Shown: piece after piece, positions 16,384-23,093 of the stretch
How positions within the stretch are numbered: position 1 is the first letter of the stretch
How the letters are laid out: each line of letters starts with the position of its first letter
NCBI GenBank assembly: GCA_900549285.1
Contig: URNW01000017.1
Span: forward strand, 1 to 33,493
DNA length: 33,493 nucleotides
Direction: 5' to 3'
From: an uncultured Mycoplasmatota bacterium
GTDB taxonomy: Bacteria; Bacillota_I; Bacilli_A; RF39; UBA660
Translations under genes and position numbers: made by a program
The notes under the pieces: generated by a model
Seen by the model: the letters and a program-made list of their open reading frames with translations, nothing else
Told to the model about the DNA's origin: nothing
Databases searched by the model: none

Positions 16384-16430
16384 AAAAGGTGTCAAAAGTA
16401 TTATAGTGACTAATACTGCTGACACCTTTT
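16384..16430 (-). terminator. Attenuator hairpin in the recombinase leader
   Basis: On the minus strand a 10-bp stem AAAAGGTGTC/GACACCTTTT encloses a second 7-bp AGTATTA/TAATACT stem, followed by six T residues. It lies about 25 bases before the recombinase ATG, after the promoter at 16520-16547. The last codons of the leader peptide run through the 5' arm. Confidence 0.85.
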
Positions 16431-16475
16431 AAAATCTAATTTAGAATAATGTTTGCTTTTAAACTTGAATCTCAT
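16410..16475 (-). CDS. Leader peptide of the recombinase attenuator, 21 residues
   Basis: AGGGGG (16485-16490) lies nine bases before the ATG at 16475. The 21-residue reading starts MRFKFKSKHY, is Lys/Arg-rich, and ends KRCQQY before a TAG at 16410-16412. Codons for Lys-Arg-Cys-Gln-Gln-Tyr form the 5' arm of the terminator stem, and the stop lies in the apical loop. A ribosome moving to the end would prevent the hairpin. The layout matches leader peptides before ribosome-targeting antibiotic resistance genes in Gram-positive elements. That resemblance is from memory of the layout, not from a search. Confidence 0.7.
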   Translation of the reverse strand: MRFKFKSKHYSKLDFKRCQQY

Positions 16476-16519
16476 ACTATTTAACCCCCTTAAATAGACA
16501 TAAGTCTTCTTAGTCGATT

Positions 16520-16547
16520 ATTCTATCACTTTTTTAAAAAATGTCAA
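16520..16547 (-). promoter_or_regulatory. Strong sigma-A promoter of the recombinase leader
   Basis: On the minus strand TTGACA (16542-16547) and TAGAAT (16520-16525) are 16 bases apart. Transcription would start near 16513, giving a leader of about 155 bases that carries the small reading frame and the attenuator. Confidence 0.8.
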
Positions 16548-16556
16548 ACCTTTGTC

Positions 16557-16832
16557 TTAAAAATGGCTTTTAATATAGGTTTCAAAGTCTTTAAACTTTA
16601 TTTTTTCATCATAACCATTAACAAATATGTCATCACATTCATCAAACATTAAATAATCAATATTATTAATTTTGATAATATGTGGTTTTACATAAGCAAT
16701 ATTAGTTCCTTTAATATTCTTAATATTTCCATTTGTAATAGTAGGTTTAACACAAGCAAACTTACATATCATCTCAACTCTCTTTAATAAGTCTTTACTT
16801 ATTTCTATTTCTTTAGTTTCTATTGTTAACAT
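16557..16832 (-). CDS. Unrecognised 91-residue protein beside tRNA-Thr
   Basis: No family is recognised. It is a small soluble protein with an N-terminal helix (SKDLLKRVEMICKFACVKP), strands in the middle (ININNIDYLMFDE-like stretch) and an acidic/aromatic end. AAGTGAGAG lies ahead of the ATG. It starts 26 bases after the tRNA-Thr terminator and has no obvious promoter of its own, so it may depend on read-through. It precedes the recombinase leader promoter and is probably part of the mobile element, where small genes next to the integrase sometimes direct excision. That role is only a suggestion by position. Confidence 0.55.
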   Translation of the reverse strand: MLTIETKEIEISKDLLKRVEMICKFACVKPTITNGNIKNIKGTNIAYVKPHIIKINNIDYLMFDECDDIFVNGYDEKIKFKDFETYIKSHF

Positions 16833-16857
16833 ATAATCACTCTCACTTTCTTAAATA

Positions 16858-16929
16858 ACAAAAAAACTAACATTTCTGTTAGTAATTTATTACTCTCAAA
16901 ACTTTAAAAGTTCGAGTTTCCTATCAATC
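16858..16929 (-). terminator. tRNA-Thr trailer and intrinsic terminator
   Basis: After the encoded CCA the minus strand runs GGAAA, CTCGAAC (complement of TTCGAG at 16911-16916), AAAG, GAG, AATAAAT. A CTAACA/TGTTAG hairpin (16867-16882) with a T-run follows. AACTTT/AAAGTT can pair inside the CTC-GAG stem. The same order of elements is found after tRNA-Gly and at 11426-11497. Confidence 0.8.
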
Positions 16930-17005
16930 TGGTGCTGAAAAAAGGAATCGAACCTTCGACCTACGCATTACGAGTGCGTTGCTCTACCGACTGAGCTATT
17001 TCAGC
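16930..17005 (-). tRNA. tRNA-Thr (anticodon CGT), CCA encoded
   Basis: The 76-base gene read on the minus strand starts GCTGAAA and ends TTCAGCACCA. The acceptor arms pair perfectly. The anticodon stem ACGCA/TGCGT closes the loop CTCGTAA, giving anticodon CGT for ACG codons. The T-arm has GGTTCGATTCC and the D-arm AGCTC...GAGC. It lies 48 bases after the sigma factor gene on the same strand and may share its transcript. Confidence 0.97.
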
Positions 17006-17053
17006 GATTAAAAATATTATAACACAAAAAATACTTTAGGAAAACCTAAAGTA

Positions 17054-17695
17054 TTACATTAATGCCATTTTCATTTTTTCTAAGCTCTTTTTTTCATAAC
17101 GACTAACCATTACTTGTGTCATATTAAGCTTTTTTGCCACTTCACTTTGAGTTAAATCATCATAGTAACGTGCTTTAATAATTTCTTTTTCCTGACTATC
17201 TAAGACCTTAAAACTATCATCTATATCTATTTTTAAATCTGGATTTACAAAGTGCTTATCGGCAATAACTTCATGTAAATTAAGTTCATTTGCCTCATCA
17301 TCCAACGAAATCATTGATTGACTACACAAAATTGCTTCCTGAACAGTCTGATAATCTAATTCAAGAAATTGAGCAACCTCTAAATCAGTTGGTACATATT
17401 TCAACTTTTGAGCTAGTTCATACCTTGTCTTTTCAATCATTTTATATAATTTAAGCATATCTTTACTTACTTTAATATCACGATTAGAATTAACTAATTG
17501 ATACATTTCTCCAAAAATATAAGGATAAGCATATGTGCTAAATTTAGCTTCCCCATGATCCTTAAAATTTTGATATGCTTTTAATAATCCAATTACTCCA
17601 ATTTGAATCAAATCTTCTTTAGAACAATTATAAAATTTGTTAGCAATTTTTTTTATTAACCCCATATGCACTTCAATTAATTCATTAGTAGTCAT
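17054..17695 (-). CDS. Sigma-70 family factor of the SigB/SigF/SigG group
   Basis: This alternative sigma factor has 213 residues. Region 2 (about 10-75) has the core-binding EDLIQIGVIGLLKAYQNF and the -10 reading stretch FSTYAYPYIFGEMYQLV. Region 3 is at about 80-130 (RYELAQKLKYVPTDLEVAQFLEL). Region 4 is at about 165-210 (LDSQEKEIIKARYYDDLTQSEVAKKLNMTQVMVSRYEKK). No region 1.1 is present, as expected for this group. Its ATG shares one base with the TAA of the STAS gene (TAATG), so translation is coupled. In Bacillus the equivalent pair is separated by the kinase SpoIIAB or RsbW. None is present here, so how it is held inactive is unclear. Confidence 0.9.
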   Translation of the reverse strand: MTTNELIEVHMGLIKKIANKFYNCSKEDLIQIGVIGLLKAYQNFKDHGEAKFSTYAYPYIFGEMYQLVNSNRDIKVSKDMLKLYKMIEKTRYELAQKLKYVPTDLEVAQFLELDYQTVQEAILCSQSMISLDDEANELNLHEVIADKHFVNPDLKIDIDDSFKVLDSQEKEIIKARYYDDLTQSEVAKKLNMTQVMVSRYEKKSLEKMKMALM

Positions 17696-18027
17696 TATAT
17701 AGTAATTAAATGATAAGCAGCAAGTTCATTACTAGCTACTTTCATTCTAAGCCTTTTCATTTTTTCTCTTAAAAAATCGCTAACTTCACATAAACAAATT
17801 TTACCTTTATTTGATCTAATAGCACACTTAGCATTCAAAAGTGCATCCATTCCTGATTCATCAATACTTTCTAAATCATATAAATTAAATACTAAATATT
17901 TAATCTTATGCTTTAATATAACTGGTACTACATAGTTATTAATTTTATAACACACTTTTCTATCTAATATTCCTTTTAATCTAACATACAAAATTCCTTT
18001 CTCATACTCCATATCTACCTTTAACAT
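17695..18027 (-). CDS. STAS-domain anti-anti-sigma factor, SpoIIAA/RsbV-like
   Basis: This is a 110-residue single-domain protein of about the length of SpoIIAA/RsbV. The phospho-acceptor Ser lies in YDLESIDESGMDALLNA, replacing the usual IDSSGLG; a Glu stands beside the Ser. Such proteins normally bind and neutralise an anti-sigma kinase and are switched off when that kinase phosphorylates the Ser. AAGGGTGA precedes the ATG. It is the first gene of a two-gene unit with the sigma factor, divergent from the ABC operon at 18160. The kinase that it should bind is absent from this window. Confidence 0.85.
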   Translation of the reverse strand: MLKVDMEYEKGILYVRLKGILDRKVCYKINNYVVPVILKHKIKYLVFNLYDLESIDESGMDALLNAKCAIRSNKGKICLCEVSDFLREKMKRLRMKVASNELAAYHLITI

Positions 18028-18126
18028 ATCTAATCACCCTTGCTATTTTAATATAGTACAAAAGAGTTTATTTTTAAACACGTTCGACAAAGGTTGCCAA
18101 AAGTTCTATATTTTTGCATATAAAGA

Positions 18127-18135
18127 TGTTATAAT
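18127..18135 (+). promoter_or_regulatory. Extended -10 promoter of the ABC operon
   Basis: TGT precedes TATAAT (18130-18135). No consensus -35 lies at 17 bases. AGGAG and the ATG at 18160 follow. Confidence 0.5.
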
Positions 18136-18159
18136 AAGCGTAAAGATAGGAGTAGAGTT

Positions 18160-18822
18160 ATGAATATTGAAAATGTTTGTAAGGTTTACAAAACCAAAAA
18201 TGATGAAGTGAAAGCTTTAGATAATGTATCATATGAATTCAAACCTGGCAAAATGTATGCAATCATGGGGCATAGTGGTTCAGGCAAATCCACCCTAATA
18301 TCTATTATAGGTCTAATTGAAACATATACCAGTGGAAAAATAACAATTGACCAAAAAGACATAAGCGAATTAAAAGATGATGAACTATCTAATTTAAGAA
18401 TGAAACATATTGGTTTTGTTTTTCAAGATTTTTATTTAGATGAACATTTAAAAGCTTATGAAAACGTCATGTTACCAATGTTAATTAATAAAGAAATTAA
18501 AAAAGAAGAAAGAAAAGAAAAGGCATGTAAACTATTAATTGATCTAGGCCTAAGAGATAGAATCAATCACTTTCCAAAAGAAATGAGTGGTGGTGAACAA
18601 CAACGAGTTGCTATTGCAAGAAGCCTAGCCAATGATCCCAAAATTATTCTAGCTGATGAACCTACTGGTAACTTAGATGAAGAAAACGAAAAATTAGTAT
18701 TTGAAACCCTAAAAGATTTATCTAAAAAAGGAAAATGTGTAATAGTAGTAACCCATAGTGAAGAGATAAAAAAATATGCTGATAAAATACTTACAATTAA
18801 TAAAGGAAAATTAGAATCATGA
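18160..18822 (+). CDS. ABC transporter ATP-binding protein
   Basis: This is a 220-residue LolD/MacB-type ATPase. Walker A GHSGSGKST is at 37-45, the Q-loop at VFQDFYLDE (about 87-95), the signature MSGGEQQR at 142-149, Walker B IILADEPTG (about 164-172) and the H-loop at VVVTHS. Its TGA overlaps the permease ATG by four bases (ATGA), giving coupled translation. It heads a three-gene unit with two permeases. No sensor genes adjoin it; its neighbour is the divergent STAS/sigma pair. Confidence 0.93.
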   Translation: MNIENVCKVYKTKNDEVKALDNVSYEFKPGKMYAIMGHSGSGKSTLISIIGLIETYTSGKITIDQKDISELKDDELSNLRMKHIGFVFQDFYLDEHLKAYENVMLPMLINKEIKKEERKEKACKLLIDLGLRDRINHFPKEMSGGEQQRVAIARSLANDPKIILADEPTGNLDEENEKLVFETLKDLSKKGKCVIVVTHSEEIKKYADKILTINKGKLES

Positions 18823-19946
18823 AATTAAAAAATAGATTATGGATTTTAAAGTTTAGATTTCTTGAAAAAAGAAACATCATTTTATTAATTGTCCTCTCCT
18901 TTACGTTTCTAGCAATTTTAACCACTCTAACTTTTTTTTACATTACAAATTATACAACACATAATAAACTTTCTTCCCCTTCCTATCTTAATCTCCATGT
19001 TTATGTAGAAGAGCAAGTAGTGAGTGACGAAATAATAAAAGAAATTGAAAGCATTGATCACGTAATTTATGCAACAAACCTAATATCAAGTCGAGCTGTT
19101 TTCAATTCCACAAACCAAGAAAATATTGCCCTAAAACCCTTATTAGATGAAAAGGAAATCAAAATAAAAAAAGGAAGGAAACTTGAAAATAATCTAGAAG
19201 CAATTTGTCCCAACGAATTTTATCCTTATGATTTTTCAGATACTTTAGATCGAAATAAATATATCAAGGGGAACAAAGTAGTAGGAAAAATAATCACGAT
19301 AAATAACCAAGCATTTAAGATTGTAGGAACTTATGATGCCAAAAAAATAAGAAATAGTGCCAATGAATGCTATATTAGTAAAAATGATTTTAAAAAATTA
19401 CCAAACATAATAGACACCCAAATAATAACTGTAAAAGTAGATAAAACAGAAAATCAACCCAAAGTAGCAGAGGAAATATTTAAGTTAGGGTTCAAAAGAA
19501 TAGAAGGAAACAACAATAATACTAATTATTATTTAATGTATACTAGTCTTTTAATTAGTCTAGTAGTACTCATTATCTCTTTTACTCTAATCTATATTTT
19601 TATCAAAAAGAAAATTAGATATCGTTTAACAACTTACGGTATTTTAAAAGTAAGTGGCTATAAAAATAAAGAAATATTTAAAATTGATTTATTAGAAAAT
19701 ATCATTGTAAGTACAATCTGCTTTCTTGTTTCTGTTCTTATATTTATAATAATCTATACTCTCATAATAAACAATATAACAATATTTGATAAAATGATTT
19801 ATGACAACGAAATAGACTTGAAAATAAATTATTTTTATATTCTTTTAAGCTATTTCATTTGCATTATCATGATGGTAATCGCGACAAAATATTTAACAAA
19901 AAAATATTTAAACATCAGTATTCACAATATGCTAAAGGAGGAGTAA
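18819..19946 (+). CDS. FtsX-like ABC permease, subunit 1
   Basis: This 375-residue membrane protein has MacB/FtsX layout. One segment lies near the N-terminus (about 20-43), then an extracytoplasmic domain of about 200 residues, then three C-terminal segments (about 243-266, 288-315 and 335-355). The ILKVSGYKNKEIFKIDLLE stretch is the cytoplasmic coupling region typical of FtsX domains. AAAGGAGG inside its end serves the next gene, and the stop is two bases before that start. The substrate is unknown. Confidence 0.85.
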   Translation: MKLKNRLWILKFRFLEKRNIILLIVLSFTFLAILTTLTFFYITNYTTHNKLSSPSYLNLHVYVEEQVVSDEIIKEIESIDHVIYATNLISSRAVFNSTNQENIALKPLLDEKEIKIKKGRKLENNLEAICPNEFYPYDFSDTLDRNKYIKGNKVVGKIITINNQAFKIVGTYDAKKIRNSANECYISKNDFKKLPNIIDTQIITVKVDKTENQPKVAEEIFKLGFKRIEGNNNNTNYYLMYTSLLISLVVLIISFTLIYIFIKKKIRYRLTTYGILKVSGYKNKEIFKIDLLENIIVSTICFLVSVLIFIIIYTLIINNITIFDKMIYDNEIDLKINYFYILLSYFICIIMMVIATKYLTKKYLNISIHNMLKEE

Positions 19947-19948
19947 AA

Positions 19949-20821
19949 ATGCTAATATTTAAAAGTTTTTATCGCAAAAAAAGTACCAAAATTTATCTAA
20001 CAATTATTACTTTAATTTTTACAGCTGTATTAGCAGTATTCACATTAAGAAATTACAATATGAATCAAGCCAATTACAATTTTCGAAAATCCTATTTAAT
20101 GTTTGAAGCAAACAAAGAAGAATTAGAAAAGATAAAAAATATAAAAGGCATAAAAAAAGTAACTCCTTGTATTAAAGCTACCATATCATATACAAAGTTA
20201 TCAGATGAAACAAATACAGATACTGACAATTTAATGCTCATAGAAAATAATTCAGTAAAGATAGGACAAGGCATAGGTAATTATGAATTACAATATATTT
20301 TTGATTTTTACACATCTCAAATTTATCTAAATAATACAAAATTAGAATTTACAATAAACAATTTTTTAGAAGAAGAAAAAGAAATAAATTACAAATATTT
20401 AAATATTAGTCCAACAGATTTTAAAAATTATGCATCCCAAGTGGATAAATATACATACATTGTAAATTTAGAAAAATGGTTTAATAAAGGAAAAGTAGAA
20501 AAAGAACTACAAAAAGAAATTCTGACTATTTCAAATATAGACGAATATGATTATAATGTGCGTATTTTAGACTATTCGCTACTTAATTGCTTGATATTTA
20601 CAATTTTATTAGCGATACTAAGTATTATTTTTATGATTGTTCTTATTGTAAACATCAAAAATATTTTAATTGATGAAAATAAAAACACTAAACTATATAT
20701 ATGCCTTGGCTTTTATAAAAGTACTATAAAAAAATATCATTTCTTAGAAATATTTTCTTTAATACTTCTATCATTAATCATAAGTAATACAATTGTAAGT
20801 ATTGTTACTTTACTATTATAA
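19949..20821 (+). CDS. FtsX-like ABC permease, subunit 2, short C-terminus
   Basis: This is a 290-residue membrane partner. I place the start at the ATG of MLIFKSFYRKK because AAAGGAGG lies seven bases before it. An upstream in-frame ATG in the preceding gene would add 30 residues but has no ribosome site. One membrane segment (about 14-32) is followed by an outer domain of about 175 residues and only two C-terminal segments (about 213-236 and 265-288). MacB-type permeases normally have three there, so the C-terminal half is shortened. The coupling stretch IKNILIDENKNTKLYICLGF is retained. It probably forms a heterodimer with subunit 1. Confidence 0.8.
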   Translation: MLIFKSFYRKKSTKIYLTIITLIFTAVLAVFTLRNYNMNQANYNFRKSYLMFEANKEELEKIKNIKGIKKVTPCIKATISYTKLSDETNTDTDNLMLIENNSVKIGQGIGNYELQYIFDFYTSQIYLNNTKLEFTINNFLEEEKEINYKYLNISPTDFKNYASQVDKYTYIVNLEKWFNKGKVEKELQKEILTISNIDEYDYNVRILDYSLLNCLIFTILLAILSIIFMIVLIVNIKNILIDENKNTKLYICLGFYKSTIKKYHFLEIFSLILLSLIISNTIVSIVTLLL

Positions 20822-20851
20822 AAAGGATACCCCAAAATTAGGTATCCTTTT
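20821..20851. terminator. Bidirectional terminator between ABC operon and rpsR
   Basis: An 11-bp stem AAAAGGATACC/GGTATCCTTTT with a nine-base loop has T-runs on both strands. It lies directly after the permease stop and the minus-strand rpsR stop at 20852-20854. Confidence 0.85.
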
Positions 20852-21067
20852 TTATTTAACAAATGGTACTAAAGCCATAAATCTTGCATATTTAATTTGT
20901 TTAGCAATATGTCTTTGATGTTTTGCACAAGCACCAGTCATACGTCTTGGCATGATTTTTCCCTTATCATTAATATATTTATTAATAATCATAACATCTT
21001 TATAATCTACGCTTTTACCAGCACACATTTGACATATTTTCTTTTTCTTACGATAAAATTCTGCCAT
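20852..21067 (-). CDS. rpsR: 30S ribosomal protein S18
   Basis: This small-subunit protein forms a heterodimer with S6 on the 16S rRNA platform. It has 71 residues. The S18 core KIMPRRMTGACAKHQRHIAKQIKYARFMALVPF is intact. CxxC (C12, C15) with a later Cys-x2-His suggests the zinc-binding form of S18. It is the last gene of rpsF-ssb-rpsR, with 18 bases after ssb and AGGAGG ahead of the ATG. Confidence 0.98.
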   Translation of the reverse strand: MAEFYRKKKKICQMCAGKSVDYKDVMIINKYINDKGKIMPRRMTGACAKHQRHIAKQIKYARFMALVPFVK

Positions 21068-21085
21068 TAATTTCTCCTCCTTTTC

Positions 21086-21595
21086 CTAGAATGGTAAATC
21101 ATCATCACTTAAAGTAATTTCTTCACCAAAATCTTTAAACGGATCTTCTGAAATGTCTGTAGTAGGCATACTAGCTACATCAGTTGGTGTACTATAATTA
21201 TTTGTATCATAATTATTAGCAGGATAACTATTTCCTCCAAAGTTATCTTGAGGAGCCATACCACCTTGATTATCACTTCTTGATCCTAAGAAAGTAAGAT
21301 TATCAACTAAGACTTCTGTAACATAACGCTTAGATCCATCTTGAGCAGTATAATTTCTTGTTTGAATTCTACCTTCAACGGCAATTTGACTACCTTTATG
21401 GCAATAACGAGCTAAATTCTCTGCTTGCCTTCTCCAAACAACGCAACTAATAAAATCAGCTCCAGCATCTCCTCCATTTTGAGGACTATAAGGACGACTT
21501 ACAGCTAAAGTAAATGTTGCTACACTAAGATTACCTGCTGTTGTTCTAAGCTCTGGATCTCTTGCTAATCTTCCAATCAAAATTACTTTATTCAT
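21086..21595 (-). CDS. ssb: Single-stranded DNA-binding protein
   Basis: This homotetrameric SSB of replication, recombination and repair has 169 residues. The OB-fold is at residues 1-107, starting MNKVILIGRLARDPELRTT. An Asn/Gly/Pro-rich linker follows. The conserved acidic tip DDDLPF binds partner proteins. The start lies three bases after the rpsF stop on the minus strand, the usual S6-SSB-S18 order. Confidence 0.98.
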   Translation of the reverse strand: MNKVILIGRLARDPELRTTAGNLSVATFTLAVSRPYSPQNGGDAGADFISCVVWRRQAENLARYCHKGSQIAVEGRIQTRNYTAQDGSKRYVTEVLVDNLTFLGSRSDNQGGMAPQDNFGGNSYPANNYDTNNYSTPTDVASMPTTDISEDPFKDFGEEITLSDDDLPF

Positions 21596-21598
21596 ATC

Positions 21599-21889
21599 TT
21601 ACTCCTCATCTAACTTAATAATTAAATGTCTTAAAATTGCTTCATCAATAGAAGCTCTACGATCAAACTCAGCAATAACTTCTTTTGAAGATTCTACTTT
21701 TAGTACATAATAGTATCCAGTAAGTTCCTTCTTAATTGGATATGCTAATTTTTTCTCGCCCATATCTTTAACTTCTACTATTTTTCCCTTACCATCAGTA
21801 ATAATTTTTTTCATAGTATCGATAGTATTTTTTATCTTATCAGATTCCATAGTAGTTTTAACGATAAACATAATTTCATAATTAGTCAT
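21599..21889 (-). CDS. rpsF: 30S ribosomal protein S6
   Basis: This small-subunit protein binds S18. It has 96 residues, the usual length, starting MTNYEIMFIVKT with MGEKKLAYPIKKELTGYYYVLKVES in the middle. The start has a GAGGAGGTGG ribosome site. It heads the rpsF-ssb-rpsR operon, which has a promoter at 21962-21990 and a leader likely to be bound by the S6:S18 complex. Confidence 0.98.
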   Translation of the reverse strand: MTNYEIMFIVKTTMESDKIKNTIDTMKKIITDGKGKIVEVKDMGEKKLAYPIKKELTGYYYVLKVESSKEVIAEFDRRASIDEAILRHLIIKLDEE

Positions 21890-21950
21890 TTTTCCACCTC
21901 CTCATGGTCTATTCGGCTTAAAAATAATTTTAAGCAAGGAGTAAATTAAT
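21890..21950 (-). promoter_or_regulatory. Likely S6:S18 autoregulatory leader
   Basis: On the minus strand a GCTTAAAA/TTTTAAGC hairpin is followed directly by CCGAATAGACC and the GAGGAGGTG ribosome site. The bulged CCG next to a stem close to rpsF is the hallmark of the known S6:S18-binding leader. A GAGTA/TACTC hairpin precedes it. The match is by eye. Confidence 0.6.
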
Positions 21951-21961
21951 ACTCGCTACAT

Positions 21962-21990
21962 AGTATAACAAAAAAACTTAAAAATGTAAA
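21962..21990 (-). promoter_or_regulatory. Promoter of rpsF-ssb-rpsR
   Basis: On the minus strand TTTACA (21985-21990) and TATACT (21962-21967) are separated by 17 bases. The leader is about 65-70 bases. Confidence 0.75.
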
Positions 21991-22067
21991 CTAAAACCAT
22001 TTAAATTATATGAAAAAAGAAGATATTTATATGTTTTTAGCTTTACCTTAAAAATAAAAATTTACAT

Positions 22068-22139
22068 AAAAAAAGCCAACTCTATATGAATTGACATTTA
22101 TCGAAAGCTCTTCCTTTTCGGTTCGAGCAGATTTCCCTC
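22068..22139 (-). terminator. tRNA-Gly trailer and intrinsic terminator
   Basis: After CCA the minus strand runs GAGGGAAA, TCTG, CTCGAAC (TTCGAG complement at 22122-22127), GAAAAGG, AAGAGC and GATAAAT. A GTCAATTC/GAGTTGGC hairpin with two G-U pairs and seven T residues (22068-22095) follows. GCTC and GAGC can pair within the trailer. It shares this order with the tRNA-Thr trailer and the orphan copy at 11426-11497. Confidence 0.8.
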
Positions 22140-22213
22140 TGGAGCAGGTGATGGGAATCGAACCCACGTTATCAGCTTGGAAGGCTGAAGCTCTACCATT
22201 AAACTACACCTGC
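22140..22213 (-). tRNA. tRNA-Gly (anticodon TCC), CCA encoded
   Basis: The 74-base gene on the minus strand starts GCAGGTG and ends CACCTGCTCCA, with a perfect seven-pair acceptor and U73, the glycine discriminator. The anticodon stem TCAGC/GCTGA closes CTTCCAA, giving TCC for GGA codons. The T-arm has GGTTCGATTCC. A short plus-strand open frame across it is a typical antisense artefact. Confidence 0.97.
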
Positions 22214-22260
22214 ATTTCCTCAGATAATATAAATTATACCATATTATCTGGAAATTTCAA

Positions 22261-22968
22261 CTATATTTTATAAATTTTTGTATTTTTTTTCGCAATCCTA
22301 ATGATTAGTATAATAGAAACTATGCCAATAGGAAGTAAAATATACCCGTAATTAATACCAGTTTGAGGATTATCAATAATAACATCTGTCTCTTTGCAAT
22401 CTTCAATCATCTCATCATAACTAACTGACTGTCCTTTAGAATCAAAATAATATTCACCATCTACAATTGTACAGACATAATTACAACATTGTTCATAATA
22501 TTCCTCTTTACTAACAATACTACCGTTCTTACCATAATAAGCATCATCTACAATCATACAAACAAAATCTTGAGGTTTTTCATAATCTGCTCCCTCTGGC
22601 ATAAAACTTGCTTCACATTCCTTATCACTTAAATTACCAGTATAAACCAAATCAGCAATTGTAAATGTTCCAGAATGTCCTGTTTTAGCAGTAAAATTAA
22701 CATCAGTTGAAAGTCCATTATTACTAGTCCAATCATCATGAGTTTTAATACTTTCTAATGTAACATTCTTCAATACTAATTTTCCCTTAACTTGATTAAT
22801 ATCATAATCACTTGTAGCAACAATATGACAAGTCATATAAAAAGTCCCATCCCCAAGATCTTGTTTAGGATCACAATAATAACCTTCAAAACTTAAACTT
22901 TTAGCATAAACACGAATAGGTAAAAATAAAAAACAAATACTAAATAATATCAAAAATATTTTCTTCAT
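22261..22968 (-). CDS. Secreted, C-terminally anchored surface protein with a tandem repeat
   Basis: This is a 235-residue exported protein. The N-terminal signal peptide is MKKIFLILFSICFLFLPIRVYA. Residues about 25-125 read like a beta-sandwich (cohesin- or Ig-like; KGKLVLKNVTLESIK, SGTFTIADLVYTG). Two repeat units of about 27 residues follow, each with C-x-IVD, YY, a Gly and VS-x-x-E/D (about 137-163 and 165-191). The C-terminus has NPQTG, a hydrophobic span (about 205-225) and the basic tail KKNTKIYKI. That layout is sortase-substrate-like, though the motif is not LPxTG. Six or more Cys residues suggest disulfides. GGGAGG lies before the ATG. Function is unknown. An operator-like palindrome overlaps its promoter. 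Confidence 0.7.
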   Translation of the reverse strand: MKKIFLILFSICFLFLPIRVYAKSLSFEGYYCDPKQDLGDGTFYMTCHIVATSDYDINQVKGKLVLKNVTLESIKTHDDWTSNNGLSTDVNFTAKTGHSGTFTIADLVYTGNLSDKECEASFMPEGADYEKPQDFVCMIVDDAYYGKNGSIVSKEEYYEQCCNYVCTIVDGEYYFDSKGQSVSYDEMIEDCKETDVIIDNPQTGINYGYILLPIGIVSIILIIRIAKKNTKIYKI

Positions 22969-22986
22969 TATAAAACCTCCCTGATT

Positions 22987-23000
22987 GATAGTTAACTATC
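22987..23000. promoter_or_regulatory. Perfect palindrome GATAGTTAACTATC, probable operator
   Basis: This 14-base perfect inverted repeat overlaps the -10 box (22998-23003) and the expected start of transcription of the secreted protein gene. A repressor bound here would block initiation. The protein that binds it is unknown. Confidence 0.6.
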
Positions 23001-23026
23001 TTAAAGCTTTTAAATAGTTTTGTCAA
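22998..23026 (-). promoter_or_regulatory. Promoter of the secreted protein gene
   Basis: On the minus strand TTGACA (23021-23026) and TAAGAT (22998-23003) are 17 bases apart. The start would fall near 22991, inside the palindrome. Confidence 0.7.
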
Positions 23027-23093
23027 TAGAGAATAACCCGATTATTACAATTTTGTTACATTTATGAAAAAGCTTTCCAACAAATAAAAATAT

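Larger units (their letters stand above)
11424..16857. mobile_element. Mobilizable element with serine recombinase and MobV relaxase (limits approximate)
   Basis: The region between the ABC operon terminator and the tRNA-Thr terminator holds a large serine recombinase and an overlapping MobV-type relaxase, three small cargo genes, a hairpin-rich segment and an attenuator. No transfer-channel or replication gene is present, so it would be mobilized in trans. The ends are not proven. The two flanks carry similar tRNA-trailer/terminator sequences in the same orientation (11426-11497 and 16858-16932), which could be degenerate repeats around the insertion. Large serine recombinases usually leave only very short core duplications, so the true core may be elsewhere. 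Confidence 0.7.

Noticed and set aside
22091..22273. Plus-strand open frame across tRNA-Gly
   Set aside because: It is the well-known spurious reading of a tRNA gene in antisense and has no ribosome site.
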